A stretch of 64,000 nucleotides of DNA from Hymenobacter negativus (GCF_016056375.1 NZ_JAEDAE010000003.1:558001-622000); one strand, 5' to 3'; positions 9,111 through 19,742 are shown, counted from the first letter of the stretch. The notes: a model not told the origin generated them from the letters alone. Numbers and translations are program-made.

Positions 9111-9358
9111 TGACACAAGCAAAAGTGCGCCATATGGGTGCACTGTTCAGGCTATCGTACGCCGAACGGGCCGCACGGTTGGCCGCATCGTACCTTTAGG
9201 ACACTGCTGGGGTCTGGTTGGCCCTGACTGGCGGGCACTGTGGCAAGTGCCGCGTCGGCGGGCATCGCACATGGCGGTGGCCGCCGGGTTGGAATTGATT
9301 TGCAATTCCAATCCAGCTTGGCCGACGCCCGCCAGCAGCGACTTGTTGCCTCGTTGCC

Positions 9359-10381
9359 GTGAACGTTTCGTTGTTGATTACCCCCGCCATTTGGGTGGGG
9401 CTGCTGGGTGCGGCCGCGCACCTGCCGGGCCTGGGTGCCCTGGGCCAACCGGCCGCCGCGCCGCGTAGCCGCACCTTCGTGCTCGCCAGCACGGCCACCG
9501 TGCCTGTGCCGCCGGCCGGCACCAAAACCCTGGATTTGTGGCTGCCGCTGCCACATCCCGATGCCAACCAGGACATCCGCGACCTCAAAATTGAGTCGCC
9601 GGTGCCGTATAAAATCGAGAAAGGCGCTTTCGGCAACCAGATGCTGCACCTGCAGCCCGCCACCGTGCCCACCGCGCCGTTGGTGGTGAAACTCACGGCC
9701 CAGATTACGCGCCGCGAACACCTCAACCTGCGCGCCAACGCGCCCACGGCCAAACCCGCCAAGGAGAAAACCGACCCCGACCTGGCCCGCTGGCTGGCCC
9801 CTGACCGCCTGGTACCGCTCGACCCGCACATCCACGAGCAGGCCGAAGAAGTGGTGGCCAAAGCCAACGCCAAAACCCCGCTCGAAAAAGCCCGCGCCAT
9901 CTACGAGCACGTGGTGAGCACCGTGAAATACGACAAAACCGGCCAGGGCTGGGGCCGCGGCGACATCTACTATGCCTGCGACGCCCGGCGCGGCAACTGC
10001 ACCGATTTCCACGCCATTGTTATTGGCTACTGCCGCAGCCTGGGCATTCCGGCGCGGTTCAGTATCGGACTGCCGCTGCCGGCCGAGCGCGGCCACGGCG
10101 AAATCAAAGGCTACCACTGCTGGGCCGAGTTCTTCACGCCGGAAACCGGCTGGGTGCCCGTCGATGCTTCCGAAGCCGCCAAGAACCCCGACAAGCGCGC
10201 CTACTTTTTTGGTGCCCACGACGAAAACCGCGTCGAGTTCACCCGCGGCCGCGACATCGAGCTGACCCCCAAACAAGCCGGCCCACCGCTCAACTATTTC
10301 GTGTACCCTTACGCCGAAGCCGACGGCCAGCCGCTGGAAGTGGCGCGGAAGTACGAGTATTCCGACATCACGGCCCAGTAG
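9359..10381 (+). CDS. Secreted transglutaminase-like protein
   Basis: 340 residues, starting at a GTG that begins a signal peptide (MNVSLLITPAIWVGLLGAAA). The transglutaminase-like core has the papain-type triad: Cys214 in RGNCTDFH, His253 in YHCWAEF and Asp269 in VPVDASEA. Members of this superfamily in bacteria are mostly peptidases or amide hydrolases. The N-terminal ~120 residues are a beta-sandwich-like region (TLDLWLPLPHPDANQDI). No partner gene is adjacent; a strong terminator follows. A TACCTTTA box at 9191-9198 is a possible promoter element. Confidence 0.88.
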   Translation: MNVSLLITPAIWVGLLGAAAHLPGLGALGQPAAAPRSRTFVLASTATVPVPPAGTKTLDLWLPLPHPDANQDIRDLKIESPVPYKIEKGAFGNQMLHLQPATVPTAPLVVKLTAQITRREHLNLRANAPTAKPAKEKTDPDLARWLAPDRLVPLDPHIHEQAEEVVAKANAKTPLEKARAIYEHVVSTVKYDKTGQGWGRGDIYYACDARRGNCTDFHAIVIGYCRSLGIPARFSIGLPLPAERGHGEIKGYHCWAEFFTPETGWVPVDASEAAKNPDKRAYFFGAHDENRVEFTRGRDIELTPKQAGPPLNYFVYPYAEADGQPLEVARKYEYSDITAQ

Positions 10382-10404
10382 TTTTACCAAAATGACTAGG
10401 GTGT

Positions 10405-10449
10405 AAACCCGTGATGCTGAACGCAGTTGTTCAGCATCACGGGTTTTTT
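10405..10449 (+). terminator. Terminator after the transglutaminase-like gene
   Basis: A 17-bp perfect hairpin (AACCCGTGATGCTGAAC and its complement) ending in TTTTTTG, 25 bp after the stop codon. Confidence 0.85.
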
Positions 10450-10722
10450 GTTTGTTGCTGGCATCGCGAAAAATAACGCTGCCTAATGATACTTCGAGCG
10501 TGTTGGTGGAGGGGCAGGTGAGGAATTCAGGAGGTACAAGATGAAGCCGGAGTGAGTAAAAAATGAAGGAAAAAGGAAGATTAACAAGGGCTTAAACCTT
10601 GGCCAAACCCCTGCATCCAACGCGGAACCTGCGGCTCGGAGATATACCGTGTGGCGCTCATGTGAGGGCGCTAACTAGCCGGCCGTTGGCTTATCGTCCA
10701 CTCCATTTTTTCACTGCTTATC
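10450..10722. other. Non-coding leader region of the adhesin gene
   Basis: About 270 bp without a convincing gene. Around 10540-10590 it is purine-rich and more AT-rich than the surroundings. It must hold the promoter of the large T9SS gene at 10723, but I cannot point to a good -7 box. Confidence 0.5.
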
Positions 10723-13700
10723 ATGAAACACCGGTTACTCTTTGGCTTACTGCTCGCGCTGGTAAGCCTGGCCTGGGGCCGCACGGGCGCGGCGGCCACC
10801 ATCACCACCTCGGTGCTGAACGGCCCCAACTTCTGTCAAAACTCCACGGTGCGCGTCAGCTATACCGTGAGCGGTAGCATCGACCCCAGCAACGTGTTCA
10901 CGGCCCAGCTCTCGGACGAAACGGGTTCGTTTGCCGCGCCGGTGGCCATTGGCTCGCTCACGGGCACGGCGGGCGGCACCATCAACGGCGCGCTGCCGGC
11001 GGGCGTGGTCACGGGCTCGGGCTACCGCGTGCGGGTGGTGGCTTCCAGTCCGGCCACCATCGGTACCGATAACGGTCAGGACCTGACCATCACCAACATC
11101 GGGACCGTGACGGCGGGCAGCAACTCGCCGCTCTGCGCCGGGGGCAACCTGCTGCTCACGGCCAGCACGGTGCCGGGGGCCAGCTACTCCTGGACCGGCC
11201 CCAACGGCTTTAGTTCGCTGCTGCAAAACCCCACCAATGCCAACGTGGGCGTGAACCGCTCGGGCACCTACACCGTGACGGCCAGCTCGAATGGCTGCTC
11301 GGCCACATCGTCGGTGGTGGTGACAGTGAACGCGCTGCCCACGGCTAGTGTAAACCCGGTGGCCACGGCCATCTGCGCCGGCCAGTCTATTACGCTGAAT
11401 GCCAGCGGCGGCACCAGCTATTCCTGGAGCCCCGCCACCGGCCTGAGCAGCAGCACCGTGGCCAGCCCCACGGCCTCGCCCACAGCTTCTACTATTTATA
11501 CTGTGACGGTGACCAACGCCGCCGGCTGCACCAGCACGGCCCAGGCCACGGTGACGGTGCGGGCCACACCAGTACTCACCGTGTCGCCCAACACCACGAT
11601 TTGCGCGGGCAGCTCCACCACGCTTTCGGCCAGCGGCGCGCAGAACTACACCTGGAGCCCCAGCACGGGGCTGAACAACCCACGCTCGGCCACACCCATC
11701 GCCTCGCCCACCGCCACCACCACCTACACCATCACCGGCGACAACGGCAACTGCTCGGCCTCGGCCACCGTGACCGTGACCGTGGAGCCCCTGCCCACGC
11801 CCAGCGCCGGCCCCGACCGCGTGCTATGCTCCGGCCAATCGGCCCAACTGGGCAGCGCCCCCGCCACGGGCCTCACCTATAGCTGGTCGCCGAGTACGGG
11901 CCTGAGCAGCACATCCAGCGCCCAGCCCACCATCACCCTCACCAACACCGGCACGGCTCCGCGTACCACCACCTACACGCTCACGGCCGTATCGGCCACG
12001 GGCTGCGTGGGCAGCAGCACGGTGCGCGTAACGGTTAACCCTGCCGTGACCGCCAATGCCGGCCCGGCCCAGACGTTCTGCTCGGGCGGCTCGGCCCAGC
12101 TGGGCACGGCGGCCGCCACGGGCTACACGTATAGCTGGAGCCCCGCTACCGGCCTAAGCAGCAGCAGCGTGGCCCAGCCCACCGTGACGCTGACCAACAC
12201 CACCGGCGCACCCGTCGCCACTACCTACACGCTTACGGCTTCCAGCAACGGCTGCTCCAGCACCAGTACGGTAGTCGTGACGGTGAACCCAGCCACCTCG
12301 GCCGCCTTTGCCTACAATGCAGCCTCGTACTGCCAGAGCAGCGCCAACCCCACGCCCACGGTTACCGGCACGGCCGGCGGTACATTCACTTCGGGCAGTG
12401 GCTTGAATATCAATGCCTCGACTGGCCAGATTAACCTGGCGGCCAGCACAGCCGGCACCTACACCGTAACCTACAGTGTGGGCGGCCCTTGCCCCAGCAC
12501 CAGCACCCAGCAGTTGACGGTGGCTACGCCCGGCGCGGCTGGCTTCAGCTACGCCAGCGCGGCTTATTGCGCTAGCGGAGCCAACCCCACGGCTACGCTC
12601 GCAGCAGGCGCGGCGGCGGGCACGTTCACGGCCTCGCCCACGGGCCTGAGCCTGAATGCCAGCACCGGGGCCATCAACCTAGCTGCCAGCCAGCCCGGTA
12701 CCTACACCGTCACGAACACCGTATCGGCCAATGGGGCCTGCCAAGCGGCTTCGGCCACCACGCAGGTGAGCGTCAGCGCGGTGCCGACGGCGGCTTTGGC
12801 AGTGAGCGGGCCCACCACTATTTGCCAAGGCAACAGCGTGGCGCTGACGGCCAACGGCGGCAGCACCGGCGCTACCTATCAGTTTTTGCTGAATGGCCAG
12901 CCAATCGGCGGGGCCACGGCGGCTACCTACGCGGCTACCCAGAGCGGCATCTATAGTGTGGTAGTAACCAACCCCGGCAACTGCACGGCCACCTCGACCG
13001 GCACCACCATCACCGTAAATCCCGTGGCTACGCCCACCGTGGCCTACGGCGCCACCAGTTACTGCCAGAACGCGGGCACCAACCCCGGCCCGACGGTTTC
13101 GGTGGCGGGCGGCACTTTTTCGTCGACTACAGGCCTGAGTCTGAACGCCGGCACCGGCGTTATCAACCTGGCCGCTAGCCAGCCTGGTACATATACTGTG
13201 AGTTACTCGGCGGGCAGCCCCTGCCCGGGCACCGGCACGTCCAGCATCACTATCAACGCGGCCCCGAGCGCGGCGTTTGCCTATGCTTCGTCCACGCTGT
13301 GCGCCAGCGGGGGCACGGCCACGCCTGCTATCACGGGTACGGCCGGCGGCACGTTTGCCTCAGCAGCCGGCTTGAGTTTGAACGCTACCACCGGCGCTAT
13401 CAACCTGGCTGCCAGCACAGCGGGCACCTACACCGTGACCTACACCGTAAGCGGGAGCTGCACGGCGGCGGCTTCGGCCAGTGTTACCATCACTACCGCT
13501 CCGGTAGCCATATTCAGCTACCCGGTAACCAACTACTGCGCGGCGGCCCAGGGCAACGTGGCCCCGGTATTCGGCGGTGGGGCCAGTGCCGGTACGTTCA
13601 CATCCACCACCGGCCTGAGCCTCGACCCGGCCACCGGCGTGGTGAACCTGGCCGCCAGCCAGGCCGGCAGCTACGTGGTTACCAATACCATTGCGGCTTC

Positions 13701-14970
13701 GGGCTCGTGTGCAGCCACTACGGCTACGGCTCCCATCACCATCAGCCCGGCTCCGGTGGCGGGTATTTCGGCTGGTGGCGCTACTGCCATCTGCCAGGGT
13801 AGCTCGGTGCTGCTGACGGCCACTGGTGGCGGGGCGGGGGCTACGTATCAGTTCCTGCTCAATGGCCAGGCCATTGCCGGAGCCACGGCGGGCAGTTATT
13901 CGGCCAGCGCGGCAGGCAGCTACGCGGTGGTGGTCACCAGCGGCAGCGGGTGCTCGGCTACCTCGCCGGCCACGGCCGTGACGGTGAACCCTGCTACCTC
14001 GGCGGCCTTTAGCTACCCGGCTACTGGTTACTGCCTCAGCAGCCCCACTTCCACGCCCAGCATCACGGGCACGGCGGGCGGCACGTTTGCGTCCACGTCG
14101 GGCCTGAGCCTGAACGCTGGCACAGGCGCTATTTCGCCGGCCAACTCCACTCCCGGCACCTACACCGTAACGTACAGCGTGGGCGGCAGCTGCCCCAGCA
14201 GCAGCACGGCCACCGTCACCATATCGGCACCGGCCTCGGCGGCGTTCAGCTATGGCGGCGCCAACCTGTGCGCCAGCGGCACGGCCACGCCGGCCCTGGG
14301 CACCGGAGCCAGCACCGGCACGTTCACTTCAACCACGGGCTTGAGCCTGAATGCCAGCACCGGCGCCATTAACCTGGCCGCCAGCACGCCCGGCACCTAC
14401 ACCGTAACCAACACGGTGAGCAGCACCGGGGCCTGTGGCGGCACGTCGGCCACGGCTACGGTCACGATTAATGCCCTGCCCACCAACCCCACAGTGACTG
14501 CTCAGTATAACGGCCCCACCACCACGCTCACCAGCAGCGCCACCACCGGCAACCAGTGGTACCTCAACGGCGTGGCCATTTCCGGGGCCACCGGCCCAAC
14601 TTACGTGGTGAATTCGACCGCCCAGCTGGGTTCCTACACCGTGACGACAACCTCGGCCCAGGGCTGCGCCTCGCTGCCGTCGGCCCCGCTCGTGGTGACG
14701 GCCACGGCGAAGCAACTAGCCGATGCCGCGCTGCAACTTTACCCCAATCCCACGCCCGACGGTAAGCTGATGGTGCAGCTGCCCAGCCCCCACCAGGCGG
14801 TGCAGCTCAGCGTGCTCAATGCGCTGGGGCAGGTGGTGTATAGGGTGGAGTTGCCGGCTTCGTCGGCCACTACGCAGCCGCTCGACCTGAGCGCCTTGCC
14901 CACGGGCGTGTACCTGCTGCGCGCTACCTCGGCCGATGGCACGGCTACCCGCCGTATCGTGCGGGAGTAG
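10723..14970 (+). CDS. Large repetitive T9SS-secreted adhesin-like protein
   Basis: 1415 residues, low in charged residues and very rich in Thr, Ser, Ala and Gly. A signal peptide ([19 protein letters not shown]) is followed by about five Ig/PKD-like repeats (pattern [13 protein letters not shown]...[11 protein letters not shown]) up to residue ~520, then seven repeats of about 75 residues beginning F-x-Y...YC and running through AGGTF...[21 protein letters not shown], with two further Ig-type units ([14 protein letters not shown]...YQFLLNGQ) inserted. From residue ~1336 a T9SS sorting domain ([13 protein letters not shown] ... [12 protein letters not shown]) sends it to the surface. Role inferred: adhesion, matrix or gliding substrate. 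Conserved Cys pairs in each repeat may form disulfides. Confidence 0.88.
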   Translation: MKHRLLFGLLLALVSLAWGRTGAAATITTSVLNGPNFCQNSTVRVSYTVSGSIDPSNVFTAQLSDETGSFAAPVAIGSLTGTAGGTINGALPAGVVTGSGYRVRVVASSPATIGTDNGQDLTITNIGTVTAGSNSPLCAGGNLLLTASTVPGASYSWTGPNGFSSLLQNPTNANVGVNRSGTYTVTASSNGCSATSSVVVTVNALPTASVNPVATAICAGQSITLNASGGTSYSWSPATGLSSSTVASPTASPTASTIYTVTVTNAAGCTSTAQATVTVRATPVLTVSPNTTICAGSSTTLSASGAQNYTWSPSTGLNNPRSATPIASPTATTTYTITGDNGNCSASATVTVTVEPLPTPSAGPDRVLCSGQSAQLGSAPATGLTYSWSPSTGLSSTSSAQPTITLTNTGTAPRTTTYTLTAVSATGCVGSSTVRVTVNPAVTANAGPAQTFCSGGSAQLGTAAATGYTYSWSPATGLSSSSVAQPTVTLTNTTGAPVATTYTLTASSNGCSSTSTVVVTVNPATSAAFAYNAASYCQSSANPTPTVTGTAGGTFTSGSGLNINASTGQINLAASTAGTYTVTYSVGGPCPSTSTQQLTVATPGAAGFSYASAAYCASGANPTATLAAGAAAGTFTASPTGLSLNASTGAINLAASQPGTYTVTNTVSANGACQAASATTQVSVSAVPTAALAVSGPTTICQGNSVALTANGGSTGATYQFLLNGQPIGGATAATYAATQSGIYSVVVTNPGNCTATSTGTTITVNPVATPTVAYGATSYCQNAGTNPGPTVSVAGGTFSSTTGLSLNAGTGVINLAASQPGTYTVSYSAGSPCPGTGTSSITINAAPSAAFAYASSTLCASGGTATPAITGTAGGTFASAAGLSLNATTGAINLAASTAGTYTVTYTVSGSCTAAASASVTITTAPVAIFSYPVTNYCAAAQGNVAPVFGGGASAGTFTSTTGLSLDPATGVVNLAASQAGSYVVTNTIAASGSCAATTATAPITISPAPVAGISAGGATAICQGSSVLLTATGGGAGATYQFLLNGQAIAGATAGSYSASAAGSYAVVVTSGSGCSATSPATAVTVNPATSAAFSYPATGYCLSSPTSTPSITGTAGGTFASTSGLSLNAGTGAISPANSTPGTYTVTYSVGGSCPSSSTATVTISAPASAAFSYGGANLCASGTATPALGTGASTGTFTSTTGLSLNASTGAINLAASTPGTYTVTNTVSSTGACGGTSATATVTINALPTNPTVTAQYNGPTTTLTSSATTGNQWYLNGVAISGATGPTYVVNSTAQLGSYTVTTTSAQGCASLPSAPLVVTATAKQLADAALQLYPNPTPDGKLMVQLPSPHQAVQLSVLNALGQVVYRVELPASSATTQPLDLSALPTGVYLLRATSADGTATRRIVRE

Positions 14971-14990
14971 AGGCAAGCTTCTTGCGACAT

Positions 14991-15027
14991 AAAAAGCCCT
15001 GTCAGCAATTGCTGACGGGGCTTTTTG
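14991..15027 (+). terminator. Terminator of the adhesin gene
   Basis: A long hairpin (AAAAAGCCC(C)TGTCAGCAAT folding back on its complement) with a T-rich end, 20 bp after the stop codon. Confidence 0.85.
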
Positions 15028-15035
15028 TTTCCTGA

Positions 15036-15090
15036 AATCGACCAGAACAGTCATGCTTCGACAAGCGCAGCATGACCGTTCTGGTCGATT
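15036..15090. repeat. Palindrome of the dispersed GCATGAC family
   Basis: Arms of about 22 bp (AATCGACCAGAAC.GTCATGCT and complement) around TCGACAAGCG. The inner part shares ATGCTTCGA and CAGCATGAC with the elements at 4672 and 60800. Its right edge overlaps the stop codon of the minus-strand aldo/keto reductase gene by two bases. Confidence 0.75.
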
Positions 15091-16051
15091 ACGCTTTTGA
15101 TTCTGCCTTCACCTGCTCCAGCGTCTCCACGTCCTCGGCCGTCAGACGAAGCTCGGTGGCTTCCAGCAGTTCCGTGACCTGGCCCACGCTGGTAGCGCTG
15201 GCGATGGGCGCCGTCACGGCCGGGGCCTGCATCAGCCAGGCCAGTGCTACCTGGGCGGGCGTGGCCTGCTGGCGGTCGGCCACCGCGTCGAGGGCTGTGA
15301 GCAGGGCAAGGCCCTTGTCATTGAGATATTTCTGGCCCACGCCGGCTCCGCGCGGGCTTTTTTGCAGGTCGGCCTGGTCGCGGTACTTGCCGGTAAGGAA
15401 GCCGGCGGCGAGGCCGTAGTAGGGAATCGCGCTGATGTTTTCTTTTAGCAGGAGCGGGGCGAGGTTCTGCTCAAAATCTGCCCGGTCGTACAGGTTGTAG
15501 AGGTTTTGCAGCGTCTCGTAGCGCGGGAAGCCATGTTTGGCGCTGGCGTCCAGCGACTCCTGCAAGCGGGCCGCTGTGAAGTTGGATGCTCCGATGGCGC
15601 GCACTTTGCCCTCTTTCACCAGCTGGGCGTAGGCTTCCAGGGTTTCTTCCACCGGCGTGGTAGGGTCGTCCTTGTGCGACTGGTACAGGTCGATATAATC
15701 GGTTTGCAGACGCTTGAGCGAGCCCTCGACGGCCCGCAGGATGTAATCCTTTTTCAGACCTTTGTTGTCGGCATTCACTTCCCAGCCCACTTTGGTGGCG
15801 ATGATGACATCGTCGCGCCGGCCGCGCCGTTGCAGCCACTTGCCGATAATGATTTCGGACTCGCCGCCCACGTGGCCGGGCACCCACACGGAGTAGCCGT
15901 CGGCCGTATCGATGGCGTTGCCGCCGTTGGCCACGAAGGCATCGAGCACGGCGAAGGATGTGGCTTCGTCAATAGTCCAGCCGAAGACGTTGCCGCCCAG
16001 CATCAGGGGCGAAATTTGGAGGCCGGAGCGGCCGAGTTCACGGGTTTGCAT
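15089..16051 (-). CDS. Aldo/keto reductase
   Basis: A 320-residue NADPH-dependent carbonyl reductase of the AKR superfamily. The catalytic tetrad is visible: Asp48 and Tyr53 (IDTADGYSVW), Lys87 (IATKVGW) and His126 (YQSHKDD). The C-terminal region has the usual coenzyme-binding end (APIASATSVGQVTELLEA). The ATG at 16051 gives the normal N-terminus MQTRELGRSGLQIS; the open frame upstream of it has no family similarity. The substrate cannot be predicted. The next gene upstream on the same strand is a GH13 enzyme 55 bp away, so they may be co-transcribed. Confidence 0.92.
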   Translation of the reverse strand: MQTRELGRSGLQISPLMLGGNVFGWTIDEATSFAVLDAFVANGGNAIDTADGYSVWVPGHVGGESEIIIGKWLQRRGRRDDVIIATKVGWEVNADNKGLKKDYILRAVEGSLKRLQTDYIDLYQSHKDDPTTPVEETLEAYAQLVKEGKVRAIGASNFTAARLQESLDASAKHGFPRYETLQNLYNLYDRADFEQNLAPLLLKENISAIPYYGLAAGFLTGKYRDQADLQKSPRGAGVGQKYLNDKGLALLTALDAVADRQQATPAQVALAWLMQAPAVTAPIASATSVGQVTELLEATELRLTAEDVETLEQVKAESKA

Positions 16052-16106
16052 AGCAGTTTGAAAATTCAGAGAATGAGCCTCACTAACCGGAAAGCGCGCC
16101 GGAAGG

Positions 16107-17450
16107 TTAGCCGGCGGCGGGCTCCACGGCCACCAGCACCCGCCAGCCGTGGGCCGGTACCGACAACTCCTCCCCGGCAAAAAGCGTCAGCGTTTCATCG
16201 TTAAACAGGTCGCGCCACTGGCCCGGCACGGCGGGAATTAGCTGCGCCTCGGGCGCGATATTCACTGCGCACAGCACCGCGGCCGTGTCTTTGGTCCGGC
16301 AGAAGCTGTACACGGCGGGCGGCGCGGGCAGGCGCAGCAAGTGGCTGGCCCGGTCGCCGTTGCGCAGCGCGGGGTGGCTTTTCTTCAGCCGAAAAAGTCG
16401 GGTGTAGAAGTTCTGCAGCGGAAATTCTCCCCACGCTATGGTATCGCGGTCGAAGAATGCCAGCCGGCGGTTCAGCCCGGCTTCCTGGCCCGAGTAGAGC
16501 ATGGGCATGCCCGGCAGCAGGGCCGTGAGCACGGCAAAGGGCAGCGCCAGCGGGCCGAGGCGCTCATATTCGGTGCCGTCCCAGCTGTTCACGTCGTGGT
16601 TGCTGGTGAAGTGCATCAGGTACACGCTGGGCGGGTATTTCTCGCGCTCGGCAGCCAGGTATGTGTCGATTTCGGGCAGCGTGGCATGGCCTTCGGCAAT
16701 GCGGTCGAGCAGGTAGTGCAGGCGCAGACCGAAGCCCATGTTGAAGGCCTTTTCAAGCAGGCGCGTGTCGGAGTCGAACTCCTCCCAGGTCAACCCACCC
16801 GAGGGATACAGCTCGTCCCACTCGGCCAGCATAAACACCGGCTTGATAGCATCAAGCACGGGCCGGGCCTCGTCCCAGAAGTCGGTGGGCACCAGGCCCG
16901 CCACGTCGCAGCGGTACCCATCGATGTCGGTTTCCCGAATCCACCAGGCCAGGGCCTGGGTCATGTAGCGTCGCATTTCGCGGTTGGTGTAATCCAGTGC
17001 CACCACGTCGGTCCAGTCGGCCACGGGCGGCACCAGCTGGCCGGCCGCGTCGTGCTGGTACCAATCGGGGTGCTCGGCAATCAGGGCATTGTCGCGGCTG
17101 GTATGGTTGGCCACCCAATCGAGTATCACCTTCATTCCCAGCGCATGGGCCGCCTGCACCAGCTGACGCAGGTCGCCGAGGGTACCGAATTCCGGATTCA
17201 CAGCGAAATAGTCGCGCACGGCATAGGGCGAGCCCAGCGTGCCCTTGCGCCCCACTTCCCCGATGGGATGCACCGGCATCAGCCACACAATGCCGATGCC
17301 CATGGCTGCCAGCCGCGGCAAATGCGCCTCAAAGGCCCGAAAAGTGCCTTCCGGCGTGAAATTGCGAACGTTGACTTCGTAGATGGTAGCGTGGGCTGAC
17401 CATTCGGGGTGGGCCACGGTGAAGCGGTTGGCGTGCGGGTGGTCGGACAT
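16107..17450 (-). CDS. GH13 alpha-amylase family enzyme, cytoplasmic
   Basis: 447 residues, no signal peptide. It is a clan GH-H alpha-glucan hydrolase: region I DWVANH (111-116), nucleophile Asp182 in GYRCDVAG, acid/base Glu210 in MLAEWDE and transition-state Asp286 in FTSNHDVN. A short C-terminal beta domain follows. It acts on alpha-1,4-glucans or maltodextrins inside the cell. It is a close paralogue of the lipoprotein at 19878-21338, sharing long blocks such as GLVPTDFW and FMLAEWDEL. The ATG at 17450 is chosen because the upstream extension is unlike the paralogue. Confidence 0.92.
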   Translation of the reverse strand: MSDHPHANRFTVAHPEWSAHATIYEVNVRNFTPEGTFRAFEAHLPRLAAMGIGIVWLMPVHPIGEVGRKGTLGSPYAVRDYFAVNPEFGTLGDLRQLVQAAHALGMKVILDWVANHTSRDNALIAEHPDWYQHDAAGQLVPPVADWTDVVALDYTNREMRRYMTQALAWWIRETDIDGYRCDVAGLVPTDFWDEARPVLDAIKPVFMLAEWDELYPSGGLTWEEFDSDTRLLEKAFNMGFGLRLHYLLDRIAEGHATLPEIDTYLAAEREKYPPSVYLMHFTSNHDVNSWDGTEYERLGPLALPFAVLTALLPGMPMLYSGQEAGLNRRLAFFDRDTIAWGEFPLQNFYTRLFRLKKSHPALRNGDRASHLLRLPAPPAVYSFCRTKDTAAVLCAVNIAPEAQLIPAVPGQWRDLFNDETLTLFAGEELSVPAHGWRVLVAVEPAAG

Positions 17451-17510
17451 GAGCAGAATAGGCGGTTGGCATGTCCCGCTACGAGTGCCCACTGACGGCG
17501 GTTGCTGCCC

Positions 17511-17900
17511 CTACGCTTCGTAAAACTCCAGCGGCAGGCCGTCGGGGTCGGTGAAAAACGTGAAGCGGCGGCCGGTCAACTCATCTACGCGCACGGGCTC
17601 GCAGGCTACGCCGTGCGCTTCCAGATGTCGGATGGCGGCGGCCACATCGGGCACGGCAAAGGCGAGGTGGCGCAGGCCGGCAGCTTCGGGGTAGCTGGGG
17701 CGCGGCGGCGGGCTGGGAAAGGAGAATAACTCGATGACGTACTGCCCGTTCACAGCCAAATCCAGCTTCCAGGAGTCCCGTTCGGCGCGGTAGGTTTCGG
17801 CCAGCGTTTCCAGCCCGAGAACCTCGGTGTAGAAGCGTTTTGAGGCCGCGTAATCGGCACAGATAATGGCGACGTGGTGCAGGCCGAGCAAGGGCAGCAT
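17511..17900 (-). CDS. VOC family (glyoxalase-like) protein
   Basis: 129 residues with the paired beta-alpha-beta-beta-beta modules of the vicinal-oxygen-chelate fold: LGLHHVAIICADYAASKRFY at the start, GLRHLAFAVPDV in the middle and FTFFTDPDGLPLEFYE at the end. Metal ligands are likely His8 or His9, the Glu in VIELF, the His in LRHLAF and the final Glu in LEFYE. Similar proteins are lactoylglutathione-lyase-like or dioxygenase-like; the reaction is not predictable. The ATG at 17900 lies 14 bp after the TlpA-type gene, suggesting co-transcription. Confidence 0.88.
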   Translation of the reverse strand: MLPLLGLHHVAIICADYAASKRFYTEVLGLETLAETYRAERDSWKLDLAVNGQYVIELFSFPSPPPRPSYPEAAGLRHLAFAVPDVAAAIRHLEAHGVACEPVRVDELTGRRFTFFTDPDGLPLEFYEA

Positions 17901-17914
17901 AGGCAGGTGAGGGC

Positions 17915-19051
17915 TTAGTTGGCTTTGTTCAGCAGCTTGCTGAGCGTGCTGTGCAGGGCATCGCCGCGCAGGTTGATGGCCACGATTTTGCCTTGTGGGT
18001 CGAGCAGAAAGTTCTGCGGAATGGCGGTTACATCGTATGCCCGGGCGGCCGCATTGTCCCAGGATTTTAAATCCGAAACCTGCGTCCAGGTCAGGCCGTC
18101 GGTTTTGATGGCACGCACCCAGGCGTCGCGGGTTTTTGGGTTGTCGAGCGACACGCCCAGAATGGTAAAGCCGTTGTCCTTGAAGGCATTGTAGGCCTTC
18201 ATGACGTTGGGGTTTTCGGCGCGGCAAGGGCCGCACCAACTGGCCCAGAAGTCAATCAGTACGTATTTGCCGCGCAGGCTGCTAAGCGTCACGGGCACAT
18301 TGTCGGGGGTGTTCTGGGTGAAATCGGGGGCCATAGTACCCACGGCTACCGTCATCAAACGCTTGATTTGCTCCGCAATGCGTTGGCCCCGGAGGGTGTT
18401 CCGCACGTTGGCGCTCAGGTCCTGATAGAGGGAAGCATAGCGGGCCACGTTGGAGGTATTTTGCAGCAACCCGAACAAGACGAATAAGCTGTAGTGAGCA
18501 TCGGGGTGCGCCTTTACGTAATCGGTCTGGACCTTTTCCTGCGCGGTTTCGATGGCCGCGAGCTTGCCCTGCTGCGGCGCGAAAGCCGGGCTTCGGCGAA
18601 CGGCTTCGGGTTGGGCATCAATCACCTTTTTTAAGGCATCGTACTGGTCCTCCAGCGGCTTCAACCGGGCGCTGAGGCGGGCGTGCTCGTCGTTGAGCGG
18701 CGTGCCGCGCACGGTGGTTTTAGTGGCCGAATCGGGCGTCGTTACTGTCACCGTACCCGTTTCCAGATAAAAAAACTCCCGGCGTCCGTCGCGCGATTGG
18801 TTGTAGGGCGTACCGTGGTGGCCGAAGGAGATATTTGCGCGTACCGGCTCGGGCAGGGTGCCCCGAAATTCGAAATGGCCGCTGCTAACGGGCACCGAAT
18901 CCACCCGCATTTTCTGGTTTATCGGGTACAGCAAAAACGCTTGGGTGGCGTCGGTCGGGCCATTTATGGTGCCTTTCAGAACGTAATTCTGGGTTTGGGC
19001 CTGGGCCAGTGCTGGTAGTAGCAGCAGGGCACTGTAGAGGATGCTTTTCAT
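17915..19051 (-). CDS. TlpA-type thioredoxin-like protein with DUF4369 domain
   Basis: 378 residues. Signal peptide (MKSILYSALLLLPALAQAQ), then a DUF4369 beta domain (residues about 20-125, YVLKGTINGPTDATQAFLLY), a helical linker, and a C-terminal thioredoxin fold with FWASWCGPC near residue 270. This architecture is very common in Bacteroidota and acts in the periplasm, reducing or exchanging disulfides in exported proteins. The ATG at 19051 gives the signal peptide directly. It precedes the VOC gene by 14 bp. Confidence 0.9.
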   Translation of the reverse strand: MKSILYSALLLLPALAQAQTQNYVLKGTINGPTDATQAFLLYPINQKMRVDSVPVSSGHFEFRGTLPEPVRANISFGHHGTPYNQSRDGRREFFYLETGTVTVTTPDSATKTTVRGTPLNDEHARLSARLKPLEDQYDALKKVIDAQPEAVRRSPAFAPQQGKLAAIETAQEKVQTDYVKAHPDAHYSLFVLFGLLQNTSNVARYASLYQDLSANVRNTLRGQRIAEQIKRLMTVAVGTMAPDFTQNTPDNVPVTLSSLRGKYVLIDFWASWCGPCRAENPNVMKAYNAFKDNGFTILGVSLDNPKTRDAWVRAIKTDGLTWTQVSDLKSWDNAAARAYDVTAIPQNFLLDPQGKIVAINLRGDALHSTLSKLLNKAN

Positions 19052-19148
19052 GGAAAGGGTTGCGAATTGGACAGGGGAGTGATGCTGTTTCACGGACTAC
19101 AGTTGCATTCGGGGTTGCCAATGCGGCCGCGGCCTGCATGTAAGTCGG

Positions 19149-19742
19149 CTATTCGCTCACCCACCGAACTTTCTCGGCAATTGGCCCGCGGTGGCCGGGA
19201 GCCGAGGGCACGTCGATGTAGCCCAGCTGGAAAAACCCCAGCAGCCGGTCTTCCGGCCCGAGGCCGAAAAATGCCTTGGCCTCCTCCGTGTAAGTGATGC
19301 CGCCGCTGCTCCAGTAGCCGCCCAGGCCGTAGGCGTGGGCCGAAAGATGCAGGTTTTGCACGGCGCAGGCCACGGCTTCGATTTCCTCGATTTCGGGCAG
19401 GCGCGGCTCGGTGCGCTTCATGGCAATTGCGATGACGTGCGAGCACTGCGGCGGGTTGTTGCGCAGGTTGGCGTGCTTGCCGGCTTTGTAGGCCGGGCCC
19501 GCGGTGCGCTCATACAAATCGGCCTGAAACACAGCCAGCTTTTCGAGGCCCGCGCCCGTAAATACCGTGAAGCGCCAGGGCTCAGTTTGCTTGTGGCTGG
19601 GGGCCCAGTTGGCATTTTCGAGCAGCTGCCACACGGTGGAATCCGGAATGACGCGGCCGGGCGCGAACTGCGGGATGAACGTGCTGCGCCGGGTGCGGAT
19701 AAGGGTGTTGATTTGCTCGGTATCGAAGAGGGGAGAGGTCAT
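19149..19742 (-). CDS. Nitroreductase family protein
   Basis: 197 residues of the FMN-dependent nitroreductase fold. Diagnostic parts: RTRRSTFIPQFAPGR near the start (FMN phosphate binding), LLENANWAPSHKQTEPWRF, and the C-terminal GLGGYWSSGGITYTEEA and LLGFFQLGY. It would reduce nitro compounds, quinones or similar acceptors with NAD(P)H. The ATG at 19742 matches the family N-terminus. It stands alone on the minus strand. Confidence 0.9.
   Translation of the reverse strand: MTSPLFDTEQINTLIRTRRSTFIPQFAPGRVIPDSTVWQLLENANWAPSHKQTEPWRFTVFTGAGLEKLAVFQADLYERTAGPAYKAGKHANLRNNPPQCSHVIAIAMKRTEPRLPEIEEIEAVACAVQNLHLSAHAYGLGGYWSSGGITYTEEAKAFFGLGPEDRLLGFFQLGYIDVPSAPGHRGPIAEKVRWVSE

Noticed and set aside
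9152..10390. A 412-codon open frame on the minus strand opposite the transglutaminase-like gene
   Set aside because: It mirrors the codons of a clearly conserved enzyme, is rich in Gly/His/Arg/Ala as shadows are in GC-rich DNA, and has no recognisable domain.
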